From assembly GCF_001650725.1 (NCBI RefSeq), contig NZ_LXVX01000012.1, positions 434,001-498,000 on the forward strand: a stretch of 64,000 nucleotides of DNA, in the 5' to 3' direction. This stretch comes from Sphingobium sp. TCM1. Its GTDB lineage: Bacteria > Pseudomonadota > Alphaproteobacteria > Sphingomonadales > Sphingomonadaceae. Made by a program: the position numbers and the translations under genes. Positions 52,417 to 61,258 of this stretch are shown in pieces. Numbering within the stretch: the stretch's first letter is position 1; each line of letters starts with the position of its first letter. The notes beneath the pieces were generated by a model. It was not told the origin of the DNA. It did not search any database and saw nothing but the letters and a program-made list of their open reading frames with translations.

Positions 52417-53446
52417 CCGCCAGCAATCCCACCGACAAGGCATAGAAATTGGAACAATTATAATCGAGGATCACGCGATAATTGCTGGTCAGCAGATAGG
52501 CGGTCTGACCCGGCCCGTCCGGCTCCAGCAGCGTGGCCAACATGCTGTCCGCGGGCCAAATGCCGTTCGCCGGCGCCAGCCCCAGCTTGCGCCATTCCGC
52601 TATGGTCAGCCAGCGACTATGCCGGTTGAACACGCGGGGGCAGCGGGGCGGCGTGGTCCGCGCCGCGATGGCCGCGCGGTTCAAGCCGGCGGGAACCGAT
52701 ACGGCCACGCCCCAGGGCTGGCCGCGACGCCATCCGGATTGGACGAAATAATTGGCGATCGAGGCGAGCGCATCGGCCTCGCTGGTCCAGATGTCAGCCT
52801 TGCCGTCGCCATCGCCATCCTTGGCCAGGCGCAGATAGACGCTGGGAAGGAATTGCGGATAGCCGGTTGCGCCGGCCCAGCTGCCGACCAGCCGGCTGCG
52901 CGGCACGCCATTGTCCAGCATCTTGAGCGTCGCCAGCAGTTCCGGCTCGAACAGCGCTCGCCGCCGCCCTTCCCATGACAGCGTCGCCAGCGACCGGATC
53001 AGGTCGAAATCGCCCGTGTAGGAACCATAATTGGTTTCATGGCCGTAGATCGCGACCATGATCTCTTCCGGAACGCCGGTTTCCGCCTCGATCCGCGCCA
53101 GTCGGCCGCGATTGGCCCGATAGGCGGTGCGGCCACGAGTGATCCGCGCCGCGTCGACATGCTGGCGGCGATAAGGCTCGAAATTGGGGATCGGCGAATA
53201 GGCGCCGCCCCCGGGCTGGCTCTGGTCAAGCTGGATTACGCGCGCATTGGGGGTCAGGCCGGGAAAGACGCTGTTCAGCGTTCCGTCGCCTATGCCCATG
53301 GCCCGCGCCTTCGGACGCAGGCTTTCCAGATAGGCCTGGAAGGACGCATTGTCCTGCGCCAAGGCAGGCACGGGAGCAACCGTAGCGGTAACGGTGGCCA
53401 GCCCCAGAAGCAGCGCCAGAGCGGATGAGCGCACAGAATCTCTCAT
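52400..53446 (-). CDS. mltB: Lytic murein transglycosylase (MltB family)
   Basis: 348-aa exported transglycosylase. Signal peptide about 1-31 (ends ALAQ), SLT-type MltB domain with catalytic Glu in YGHETNYG, GAWAGA-type segment GSWAGATGYPQFLPS, and an EF-hand-like DGDGDGKADIW. There is no lipobox cysteine, so it is a soluble or loosely attached form. The ATG at 53446 (MRDSVRSS) is preferred over the frame start at 53548. First gene of the - strand run; the tRNA gene lies divergently 132 nt upstream. Confidence 0.93.
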   Translation of the reverse strand: MRDSVRSSALALLLGLATVTATVAPVPALAQDNASFQAYLESLRPKARAMGIGDGTLNSVFPGLTPNARVIQLDQSQPGGGAYSPIPNFEPYRRQHVDAARITRGRTAYRANRGRLARIEAETGVPEEIMVAIYGHETNYGSYTGDFDLIRSLATLSWEGRRRALFEPELLATLKMLDNGVPRSRLVGSWAGATGYPQFLPSVYLRLAKDGDGDGKADIWTSEADALASIANYFVQSGWRRGQPWGVAVSVPAGLNRAAIAARTTPPRCPRVFNRHSRWLTIAEWRKLGLAPANGIWPADSMLATLLEPDGPGQTAYLLTSNYRVILDYNCSNFYALSVGLLADAVKQ

Positions 53447-53578
53447 GACCCCGTTGTTGCACAGCCGGTGCGAGACGGGAAACCCCTTATCGGGATCGAT
53501 GGCGGAGAAGGCGATGAACCGTGCATCGCGTGATTTTGCGCTTGGCAAGTCCGCTCGGCACGTTAGGAAGCGGGCAAC

Positions 53579-53668
53579 GGACAGGTGGCCGAGTGGTTTA
53601 AGGCAGCGGTCTTGAAAACCGCCGTGGGTTTACGCTCACCGTGGGTTCGAATCCCACCCTGTCCGCCA
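53579..53668 (+). tRNA. tRNA-Ser(UGA)
   Basis: 90 nt including encoded CCA. The acceptor stem GGACAGG (53579-53585) pairs with CCTGTCC (53658-53664), discriminator G53665, CCA 53666-53668. The D-arm has GCCGAGTGG; the anticodon stem GCGGT/ACCGC encloses loop CTTGAAA with anticodon TGA at 53613-53615, reading UCA serine codons. A long variable arm and the T-arm GTGGGTTCGAATCCCAC are typical of tRNA-Ser. Confidence 0.97.
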
Positions 53669-53694
53669 CCCTGCGCTCTGGCAGCTCATCTGCA

Positions 53695-54057
53695 TCAGGC
53701 GTAACTGCCGGGCGCGACCTGGCGGAGGGTGATGGGAGCGGACGCCGTTGCCCGCGCGCCCGATTCTCCGATAATGGCCACGGGATCGACGGCCCGGCTC
53801 AGCAATATGCCGCATCGGTCCGGCCCGTTCCAGATCACCGTGCCGCACACCTCCAGATGGACGGCGATCAGCGTCACGCGCTCGCCCACCGGGGGCAGCC
53901 ACGCGCCCGCCAGCAGTGCGCCGTAGATCGAGATATTGCGGATCTCTACCGGCTCGGACAGGCCGCTCCAACTGAGTATTGCTTCGACATCGGCGGCGAA
54001 GCGCTTTTCTCGCCGTCGTTCGGCGCGCGCGCGATAAATGATGCTGTCCATCGCCAT
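53695..54057 (-). CDS. PilZ-domain protein
   Basis: 120-aa protein that is essentially one PilZ domain. The c-di-GMP-binding elements are present: an N-terminal RRREKR stretch around residues 14-19, and NISIYGA (N-x-S-x-x-G) near residue 41. It could be a small c-di-GMP effector controlling motility, exopolysaccharide or other targets. The start is ATG 54057 or 54051. It is encoded on its own between the tRNA and secA, so there is no partner gene to suggest a process. Confidence 0.85.
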   Translation of the reverse strand: MAMDSIIYRARAERRREKRFAADVEAILSWSGLSEPVEIRNISIYGALLAGAWLPPVGERVTLIAVHLEVCGTVIWNGPDRCGILLSRAVDPVAIIGESGARATASAPITLRQVAPGSYA

Positions 54058-54166
54058 CTCCCGGTTACCCCCCCGGGACGAATGCAGCCTCGCCGCCTTG
54101 TCTTGCGAAATTCCTAAGCGCGATGGTTAAGACGGCCTTGGGCGGACATCGGCCGCCCATGTCGGA

Positions 54167-56902
54167 TCAGGCCAGCGCACCGTGGCAATGCTTGTATTTC
54201 TGGCCCGATCCGCACGGACAGGGCGCGTTGCGGCTGATGTCGAGATTGGCGAACTCGCCTGGCGATGCCGGGGCGAGCGCCGCACGCGGGATCGTCGTCG
54301 TGATGCCGCCCAGCTGCCCAGCATCGATATCGGCGCTGTTGTCCTCGCCCGAAAACGGATCGATGTGCGTGGTGATGAAATCGGGCAGCACCGGCAGGCC
54401 ATAATCCTGGATCGGCGGCTGCTCCATCCGGAACTGCACCCGCGCGATCGACCCGGTCACATCCTCGCGGATATTTTCCAGCATCCGCTCGAACAGGGCG
54501 AAGGCTTCCTGCTTATATTCGTTGATCGGCGTCTTCTGAGCATAGGCGCGCAGATGGACGACCTGGCGCAGCGCGTCCAGCGTCGCCAGATGCTCCTTCC
54601 AGTGATGGTCCAGGCTCTGAAGCAGGATCGACTTCTCGATCATGTGCCAGTCGGCCGCGTCGATCTCCTTGACCTTCTCGGCCACGGCTTCGTCGGCCAG
54701 GGCGACCAGGCGTTCCTCGATCATTTCGGGATCGACGGCATCCTCGGCCAGCCAGGCATCAAAATCAGGTTCCAGGCCCAGGATTTCCGCAGTACGGACC
54801 TTGAGACGCTCCATATCCCATTGTTCGGGATAGGTGCCCGGCGGGCAGGATGCACCGACCAGATCGTTGACCGTTTCATGCCGCATGTCGGCGACGACAT
54901 CGTCCACCGTGTCGGCATCCATGATGTCGCTGCGCTGTTCGTAGATGACCTTGCGCTGGTCGTTCATCACATCGTCATATTCGACGACCTGCTTGCGAAT
55001 GTCGTAGTTGCGCGCCTCGACCTTCTTCTGCGCGGTCTCGATGGCCTTGCTGAGCCATTTGGACGGCGGCAGCGCCTCGCCATCCTCCAGATTGGAGCGG
55101 ATCATCTTCGCGAACATCGTGTCCGGGCCGAAGATACGCATCAGGTCGTCGTCGAGGCTCAGATAGAAGCGCGACAGGCCGGGGTCGCCCTGACGGCCCG
55201 AACGGCCGCGCAGCTGATTGTCGATGCGGCGGCTTTCATGCCGCTCGGTCGCCAGCACGAACAGGCCGCCGGCGGCCAGCACTTCCTGCTTCTCCGCCTC
55301 GATCTCGGCCTCGATCCGGGCGATGGCCGCTTCGCGCTCCGGCCCTTCGGGCATGTCGCGCAGTTCGTCCTCGACCCGCATCTCCAGATTGCCGCCCAGC
55401 TTGATGTCGGTGCCGCGCCCGGCCATGTTGGTGGCGATCGTAACCGCGCCCTTGCGGCCCGCCTGCGCCACGATATGCGCCTCGCTCTCATGGAAGCGGG
55501 CGTTGAGGACCGCGTGCTTGACGCCTTCCTGGTTGAGGAATTCGGACAGCATTTCCGATTTCTCGATCGACACCGTGCCGACCAGCACCGGCTGCCCCTT
55601 GAGCTGATGCTCCTTGATGGTCCGCGCGATCCCGCGGAACTTGTCTTCCAGATTCTTGTAGAAACTGTCTTCCTCGTCGACGCGCTGCACCGGCCGGTTG
55701 GTCGGGATGGTGACGACGTTCATCTTGTAGATTTCGTAGAATTCGGTCGCCTCGGTCGCGGCCGTGCCGGTCATGCCGCCCAGCTTGGGGTACATGCGGA
55801 AATAATTCTGGAAGGTGATCGAGGCGAGCGTCTGATTTTCCGGCTCGATATTCACCGCTTCCTTGGCCTCCACCGCCTGGTGCAGACCGTCCGACCAGCG
55901 ACGGCCGTCCATCATGCGGCCGGTAAACTCGTCGATGATGACGACCTTGCCGTCCTTGACGATATAGTCGATGTCGCGGCGGAACATCACGTTCGCGCGT
56001 AGCGCCTGGTTCACATGGTGGACGACGGCGGTATTCTCGAAATCATAGAGGTTCGCGCCCTGAAGCAGGCCCGCCTGCTCCAGCAGCCGCTCGATCTTCT
56101 CGGTGCCGTCCTCGGTCAGCGTGACGCTGCGCTGCTTCTCGTCCTTCTCATAGTCGGATTCGGTGATCTGCTTCACGATCGCATCGACCGCGACATAGAG
56201 TTCCGACTTGTCGTCGGTCGGGCCGGAGATGATGAGCGGCGTGCGCGCCTCGTCGATCAGGATCGAGTCCACCTCATCGACGATCGCGTAATTGAACGGC
56301 CGCTGGACCATCGAGCCGCGGTCATATTTCATATTGTCGCGCAGATAGTCGAAGCCGAGTTCGTTGTTCGTCGCGTAGGTGATGTCGGCCGCATAGGCCT
56401 CGCGCCGCTGGTCCTCGCTGATGTTCGGCACGATGACGCCGGTGGTGAGGCCGAGGAAGCGATAGACCTGACCCATCCATTCGCAGTCGCGGGTAGCGAG
56501 ATAGTCGTTCACGGTGACGACGTGAACGCCCTTCCCCTCCAGCGCATTGAGATAGGTGGCGAGCGTCGCGACCAGGGTCTTGCCCTCACCAGTGCGCATT
56601 TCGGCAATCTCGCCGCGATGCAGCACGATGCCACCCACCATCTGCACGTCGAAATGCCGCATTCCCAGAACGCGGACGGACGCTTCGCGGACCGTGGCGA
56701 AGGCCTCCGGCAGCAGGTCGTCGAGCGTCTCGCCGGCAGCCAGCCGTTCGCGGAATCGCGCCGTCTGAGCCGCCAGATCCTCGTCGCTCAGCGCCTGGAC
56801 CGCAGGTTCGAACGAGGCGATCTTGTCGACGATCTTGCCCAGCGACTTCACATAACGTTCGTTGGACGATCCGAAGATGGACTTGGCGAGTGCGCCGAAC
56901 AT
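54167..56902 (-). CDS. secA: Preprotein translocase ATPase SecA
   Basis: 911-aa SecA motor of the Sec pathway. Helicase-type motifs: MRTGEGKTL (Walker A), [15 protein letters not shown] (DEAD-like motif), [11 protein letters not shown], and RSGRQGDPG. The C-terminal SecB/lipid-binding zinc motif has Cys895, Cys897, Cys906 and His907. The ATG at 56902 (MFGALAKS) has GGGAG 7 nt upstream. Single gene flanked by convergent or separate units. Confidence 0.97.
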   Translation of the reverse strand: MFGALAKSIFGSSNERYVKSLGKIVDKIASFEPAVQALSDEDLAAQTARFRERLAAGETLDDLLPEAFATVREASVRVLGMRHFDVQMVGGIVLHRGEIAEMRTGEGKTLVATLATYLNALEGKGVHVVTVNDYLATRDCEWMGQVYRFLGLTTGVIVPNISEDQRREAYAADITYATNNELGFDYLRDNMKYDRGSMVQRPFNYAIVDEVDSILIDEARTPLIISGPTDDKSELYVAVDAIVKQITESDYEKDEKQRSVTLTEDGTEKIERLLEQAGLLQGANLYDFENTAVVHHVNQALRANVMFRRDIDYIVKDGKVVIIDEFTGRMMDGRRWSDGLHQAVEAKEAVNIEPENQTLASITFQNYFRMYPKLGGMTGTAATEATEFYEIYKMNVVTIPTNRPVQRVDEEDSFYKNLEDKFRGIARTIKEHQLKGQPVLVGTVSIEKSEMLSEFLNQEGVKHAVLNARFHESEAHIVAQAGRKGAVTIATNMAGRGTDIKLGGNLEMRVEDELRDMPEGPEREAAIARIEAEIEAEKQEVLAAGGLFVLATERHESRRIDNQLRGRSGRQGDPGLSRFYLSLDDDLMRIFGPDTMFAKMIRSNLEDGEALPPSKWLSKAIETAQKKVEARNYDIRKQVVEYDDVMNDQRKVIYEQRSDIMDADTVDDVVADMRHETVNDLVGASCPPGTYPEQWDMERLKVRTAEILGLEPDFDAWLAEDAVDPEMIEERLVALADEAVAEKVKEIDAADWHMIEKSILLQSLDHHWKEHLATLDALRQVVHLRAYAQKTPINEYKQEAFALFERMLENIREDVTGSIARVQFRMEQPPIQDYGLPVLPDFITTHIDPFSGEDNSADIDAGQLGGITTTIPRAALAPASPGEFANLDISRNAPCPCGSGQKYKHCHGALA

Positions 56903-57037
56903 GAGCTCTCCCTGAGCGAAAAAGACTGAAGGCGTAAGCGCCGACGCCGATGAACAATTGTGCGGCAAATAGGGATCGGTCGCCCGAACGTCAATTCAGC
57001 GCCGTCCTTCCGGGCGCGGAAATGACGTACAGTGCAA

Positions 57038-58099
57038 TTAATCATCTGCCGATCGAGGCGCGAGTTCGTCAAGAATCTCGAGCCATCGCGCGGCGATGCG
57101 CTGTCGGCCGTAATTCCGATCCAGATATTCCCGCGCCCGCAACAGCCTGGCCTGCTCCCCTTCCCAATCGAACGCGTAGCGGGAAAGTCCGTCCTGCCAG
57201 TCGTCCAGGGCGATGTAGGGCCTCAACTCCTCGTAGGATTCGATCGAATCCGCGATGACCCCAAGCCCCGCCAGAATGGCGGTCGCAGGGCGATTGATCG
57301 ATTTGCCCAGAGTATAATCATTGCGGGATACCGGTACGATCGCCACGCGATGCAGCTTGAGCGCCGCGGGAAAGCTCACCAGCGACCAGGGCATGTAGAA
57401 GCTGGGAATCCCCCATCCGGCCGACGCCTGGCGGTAGACGGCCGGCTTGTTGTTGATGATGGTCAGCGTAACCGGATGCGTGGCAGCGAACTGGCGCAAC
57501 TGGGCGACCGCATCGTCCAGTTGGCCGACCCCGGCGATGCCCGCCATGTTGTTGCCGAACCAGACGATATGGAGAGCCTGAGGGTGGCTCGCCAGAAAGG
57601 ATTGCAGGCGCACGAGATGGTACCGTTCCGTGATCGACAGGCGCCGTGTCGACAGGGTGGAGATGTCCTCAAGCATATCGGGAATGACCCGGATGCGCCC
57701 CTCTATCTCCGGGGTCGAGGCGACGAGCAACTGCCCCATCATCTTGGTCGGTACCGTGACCAGGTCCGCCTGAGCGAGAAGGCTGCTGGTGCGCTGTCCA
57801 TGGTGCGCCGATCCCTTCACCCGGTTATTGGCGAAGCGATTGTCGCAAATGTCGAATATCAGCCTGCAACCGGCCTTTTGCGCGGCCTTCGTCGCCTTGA
57901 CCGCGCCCCGTCCGAACGCCTTGGAGATGATGACGGCGTCGAGACCTTTCGGTCCCGTCAGCTTGGGATAGCGGCGCACATCCACGCCCGCCTCGCGCAG
58001 CACGGCCATCGGCTCCAGCACGCGCAACCGAATACTGGCCTTCTTTCGGGAATAGCGTTTGGCGTAGAAGGCGAAGCGGCGATTGCCGGTGACTGTCAT
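57038..58099 (-). CDS. Glycosyltransferase-like protein, unassigned
   Basis: 353-aa cytosolic protein without recognised family. Features compatible with a GT-B glycosyltransferase: an N-terminal basic segment with YSRKKASIRLRVLEP, a region LIFDICDNRFA and TVPTKMMGQLL (like the donor-side entry of GT4 enzymes), and a central HIVWFGNNMAGIAGV strand. The C-terminal GKSINRPATAILAGLGVIADSIESYEEL resembles the nucleotide-sugar-binding area. Start ATG 58099. It stands alone, between secA and argJ, so it has no polysaccharide neighbourhood. Treat as putative. Confidence 0.65.
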   Translation of the reverse strand: MTVTGNRRFAFYAKRYSRKKASIRLRVLEPMAVLREAGVDVRRYPKLTGPKGLDAVIISKAFGRGAVKATKAAQKAGCRLIFDICDNRFANNRVKGSAHHGQRTSSLLAQADLVTVPTKMMGQLLVASTPEIEGRIRVIPDMLEDISTLSTRRLSITERYHLVRLQSFLASHPQALHIVWFGNNMAGIAGVGQLDDAVAQLRQFAATHPVTLTIINNKPAVYRQASAGWGIPSFYMPWSLVSFPAALKLHRVAIVPVSRNDYTLGKSINRPATAILAGLGVIADSIESYEELRPYIALDDWQDGLSRYAFDWEGEQARLLRAREYLDRNYGRQRIAARWLEILDELAPRSADD

Positions 58100-58232
58100 G
58101 GAAAGCTGCACTCGTGATGATGGCGCCTTATGCCTCCGGCGTCGTGATGAACACAAGCAGCTATGCGTCATTTTCGACCGAAGCCGTGCAGCAAGGCTGG
58201 CAATCGGCGGCGGCTCATCTTATGGCGGCGGC

Positions 58233-59456
58233 ATGGAAAAATCGCCTCTCGCTCCAGCCGCCTTTCCGTCCCTTCCCGCCATCGGCGGCGTCACGCTGCG
58301 CGTCGCCCGCGCGGGGTACAAGGCGTGGGAGCGCTGCGACCTGACCTATGTCGAACTGGACGCCGGCACCGCCGTCGCGGGGGTCACGACCCAGAGCAAA
58401 TGCCCCTCGCCCGAAGTCGAATGGTGCCGTGACGCCATTCCTCTCGGCGCCGCGCGGGCTCTGGTGGTGAATGCGGGGAACGCCAACGCCTTTACCGGCC
58501 ATCGCGGCCGCGCGGCGGTGGAGGCGATCGCGGCGAAGGTCGCCAATCACCTGTCCTGCCAGCCGTCGGACGTGTTCATCTCCTCGACCGGGGTGATCGG
58601 CGTGCCCTTGCCGGTCGACAAGGCCGAAGCGGGCCTGGACGCCGCGTTCACCGCCGCGCCCTGCGGCTGGGAAGAGGCCGCCACCACCATCGGCACCACC
58701 GACACCTATCCGAAGGGAGCATCGGCCTCCGCCATGATCGGCGACACGCGGGTCGAACTGGTCGGCATCATCAAGGGGTCCGGCATGATCGCGCCCGACA
58801 TGGCAACGATGCTGGGCTATATCTTCACTGACGCGGCGATCGACCCCGCTTTGCTCCAGCAGATGCTGTCGACGGCCAACAAACGCACATTCTCCTGCAT
58901 CACCGTGGACAGCGACACCTCCACCAGCGACACCGTCCTGGCCTTCGCGACCGGCAAGGCGGGCAATGCGCCGCTGACCGACATGGACGATGCGGGCGCT
59001 GACGCCTTTCACGCGGCGCTGAGCGATCTTTGCCGCCATCTCGCCCATCTGGTGGTGCGCGACGGCGAAGGGGCCACCAAGTTCGTGGAGATCAGCGTGG
59101 ACGGCGCGGTCAGCGACGAGAGCGCGCACCGCATCGGCCTGTCGATCGCCAATTCGCCGCTGGTCAAGACCGCGATCGCGGGCGAGGATGCCAATTGGGG
59201 CCGCGTGGTCGCCGCCATCGGCAAGGCGGGCGAGCCGGCGGATCGCGACAAGCTGTCGATCCGGTTCGGCAGCACGCAGGTCGCGACCGGCGGCCTGGCA
59301 GTAGAAGGCTATGACGAGGCACCCGTCGCGGCGCACCTGAAAGGACAGGACATCGTCATCGGCGTCGAGCTGGGCCTGGGCGAAGGACGCGCGACCATCT
59401 GGACCTGCGACCTGACCCATGGTTACATCTCCATCAACGCCGACTATCGCAGCTAG
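58233..59456 (+). CDS. argJ: Bifunctional ornithine acetyltransferase / N-acetylglutamate synthase
   Basis: 407-aa ArgJ, recycling the acetyl group in arginine biosynthesis. It self-cleaves before the nucleophilic threonine: KGSGMIAPDMATML with Thr192. Further blocks: NAGNANAFTG, STGVIGVPLP, GTTDTYPKG and the C-terminal ANWGRVVAAIGKAG. I start at ATG 58233 (MEKSPLAP), preceded by GGCGG; the frame to 58083 runs through the divergent gene's upstream region. The 3' end is 13 nt before the phosphatase gene. Confidence 0.96.
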   Translation: MEKSPLAPAAFPSLPAIGGVTLRVARAGYKAWERCDLTYVELDAGTAVAGVTTQSKCPSPEVEWCRDAIPLGAARALVVNAGNANAFTGHRGRAAVEAIAAKVANHLSCQPSDVFISSTGVIGVPLPVDKAEAGLDAAFTAAPCGWEEAATTIGTTDTYPKGASASAMIGDTRVELVGIIKGSGMIAPDMATMLGYIFTDAAIDPALLQQMLSTANKRTFSCITVDSDTSTSDTVLAFATGKAGNAPLTDMDDAGADAFHAALSDLCRHLAHLVVRDGEGATKFVEISVDGAVSDESAHRIGLSIANSPLVKTAIAGEDANWGRVVAAIGKAGEPADRDKLSIRFGSTQVATGGLAVEGYDEAPVAAHLKGQDIVIGVELGLGEGRATIWTCDLTHGYISINADYRS

Positions 59457-59469
59457 GAAGGCGCGGCGG

Positions 59470-60267
59470 ATGCTGTTCGAACTGCATGAACCGGTCGTCG
59501 CGCTGATGCGCGAAGTGGGGCGCGACATCGTGATGCCGCGCTACCGCAATCTCGCCGCTCATGAGATCAGCGAGAAGGCGGCCGACGATTTCGTCACCGT
59601 CGCCGACCGGGAAAGCGAGTTGCGGCTCGCGGAGGGGCTGTCGGATATCCTGCCGGAAGCGGGCATCATCGGCGAGGAAGCCTGCGCCGCCGACCCCGCC
59701 ATATTGGAACGGGCGGGCGAAGGGTTGAACTGGATCATCGACCCGATCGACGGAACCGGCAATTTCGCGGCGGGCCAACCGCCCTTCGGCATCATGGTGT
59801 CGCTGGCCGATGGCGGGACGACGCTGGCCGGATGGATATTGGACCCGCTGACCGGCCGCCTGTGCCATGCGATGCTGGGCGGCGGCAGCCATATCGACGG
59901 CGAACATGTCCAGGCGCGGGAGAGCGGCGGCGACATACCGATCGCGGCACTGGCGGTCTATTTCATGTCGCCCGAGGAGCGGACCGACATCCAGCGCCGT
60001 TCGCAGGCCAGCTTCACGCTGGTGGATATTCCCCGCTGCGCCGCCGAACAATATCCCCGGCTGGTGCTGGGGCAGAATGACGTGTCGGTGTTCGCGCGGA
60101 CCTTGCCCTGGGATCATGCGGCGGGCACCCTGTTCGTCAATGAAGCGGGCGGCTGTTGCCAGCGGATCGACGGAACGCCCTATGTCGTGGGTGATCTGCG
60201 CCGCGGGCTGATGGGCGCGTCCTCGCCCCGCCTGTGGGACCGGGCGGCGTCGATATTGTTCGGATAG
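59470..60267 (+). CDS. Inositol monophosphatase family protein
   Basis: 265-aa Mg-dependent phosphatase. Motifs: metal-binding Glu in GIIGEEAC, DPIDGTGNF (D-x-x-D-G-T) and the C-terminal WDHAAGTLFVNEAGG. The family includes inositol-1-phosphatase, SuhB, CysQ and histidinol phosphatase; this one cannot be narrowed down. AGGAAGG precedes ATG 59470. It sits in an argJ-phosphatase-GST run with gaps of 11-13 nt; a histidinol-phosphatase role would fit amino-acid context but is speculation. Confidence 0.9.
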   Translation: MLFELHEPVVALMREVGRDIVMPRYRNLAAHEISEKAADDFVTVADRESELRLAEGLSDILPEAGIIGEEACAADPAILERAGEGLNWIIDPIDGTGNFAAGQPPFGIMVSLADGGTTLAGWILDPLTGRLCHAMLGGGSHIDGEHVQARESGGDIPIAALAVYFMSPEERTDIQRRSQASFTLVDIPRCAAEQYPRLVLGQNDVSVFARTLPWDHAAGTLFVNEAGGCCQRIDGTPYVVGDLRRGLMGASSPRLWDRAASILFG

Positions 60268-60278
60268 AGGGATCGGGA

Positions 60279-60887
60279 ATGCTGACCATCTGGGGACGGC
60301 TGAATTCGCACAATGTGAAGAAGGTCGTCTGGTTCGCGGACGAGATCGGCCTGCCCCATGTCCGCCATGACGTGGGCGGCGCGTTCGGCATGGACGCGAC
60401 CTATCTCGCCAGGAACCCCAATGCGCTGATCCCGACAATCGAGGATGGCGACCTGACCCTGTGGGAATCCAACGCCATCCTGCGCTATCTGGCGGCGCGC
60501 CACGCCCCTGCGCTATGGCCGGCCGATCCGGTCGAAAGGGCGCAAGGGGACAAGTGGATGGACTGGCAGTTCGCCTTCGCCGATGCACAGCGGGACGCCT
60601 TCCTGCAACTGGTGCGGACGCCCGATGGACAGCGAAATGGACAGTTGATCGCGAAGTCGGCCCAAGCGACGGGCGCGGCGATGCTGGTCCTCGACCAAGC
60701 GCTGGCCGCCCAGCCATGGCTTTCAGGTGTCCATTTCGGTGTCGCGGATGTGCCAATGGGTGTTTACGCCCACACCTGGTTCACATTGGCTATCGAGCGG
60801 CCCGACGTGCCGCATGTGCGCGCCTGGTATGACCGGCTGCGCGAGCGGCCGGCCTATGCCTGGTCGGTGATGATCCCGCTGACATAG
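60279..60887 (+). CDS. Glutathione S-transferase family protein
   Basis: 202-aa GST. Thioredoxin-fold N-terminus with TIWGRLNSHNVKKVVWFADE (Ser-Asn region for glutathione activation), NALIPTIEDGDLTLWESNAI with cis-Pro and SNAI, then an alpha-helical C-terminal domain with DVPMGVYAHTWF. Cytosolic detoxification or stress role is typical; substrate unknown. ATG 60279 has GAGGG upstream. Converges with trxA. Confidence 0.92.
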   Translation: MLTIWGRLNSHNVKKVVWFADEIGLPHVRHDVGGAFGMDATYLARNPNALIPTIEDGDLTLWESNAILRYLAARHAPALWPADPVERAQGDKWMDWQFAFADAQRDAFLQLVRTPDGQRNGQLIAKSAQATGAAMLVLDQALAAQPWLSGVHFGVADVPMGVYAHTWFTLAIERPDVPHVRAWYDRLRERPAYAWSVMIPLT

Positions 60888-60902
60888 GCCAGTCGCCGGC
60901 CT
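60886..60902. terminator. Inverted repeat between convergent GST and trxA genes
   Basis: AGGCC (60886-60890) and GGCCT (60898-60902) with a 7-nt loop between the two stop codons. Short stem, no T-tract; a weak candidate. Confidence 0.25.
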
Positions 60903-60909
60903 GACCTGA

Positions 60910-61230
60910 TTACAGGACGCTTTCGATCCAGCCCTTGAGCGCACTCTTGGGCGCGGCGCCGACCTTGGTCGCGCTGACTTCGCCATTCTTGAACAGGATC
61001 ATCGTCGGGATGCCGCGAACGCCATACTGACCGGGCGCGTCGGGATTTTCGTCGATGTTGATCTTGGCGATCGTGACCTTGTCCGCCAGTTCCTCAGAGA
61101 TTTCCTCCAGGGCCGGGCCGATCATCTTGCACGGACCGCACCATTCGGCCCAGAAATCGACGAGCACGGGCTTATCGGAATCGATCACGTCCGCCTTGAA
61201 GCTGACGTCGGTAACTGCCTTTGTGGCCAT
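60910..61230 (-). CDS. trxA: Thioredoxin TrxA
   Basis: 106-aa thioredoxin, cytosolic disulfide reductase. Active site WCGPC with Cys31 and Cys34, Asp26 in VDFWAEW, and cis-Pro in [11 protein letters not shown] 61230 with AAGGAG about 10 nt upstream. It starts 28 nt after the addA stop, so it may be co-transcribed downstream of addA. Confidence 0.97.
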   Translation of the reverse strand: MATKAVTDVSFKADVIDSDKPVLVDFWAEWCGPCKMIGPALEEISEELADKVTIAKINIDENPDAPGQYGVRGIPTMILFKNGEVSATKVGAAPKSALKGWIESVL

Positions 61231-61258
61231 ATCGGAAACTCCTTTGGTTGGGCGATAT

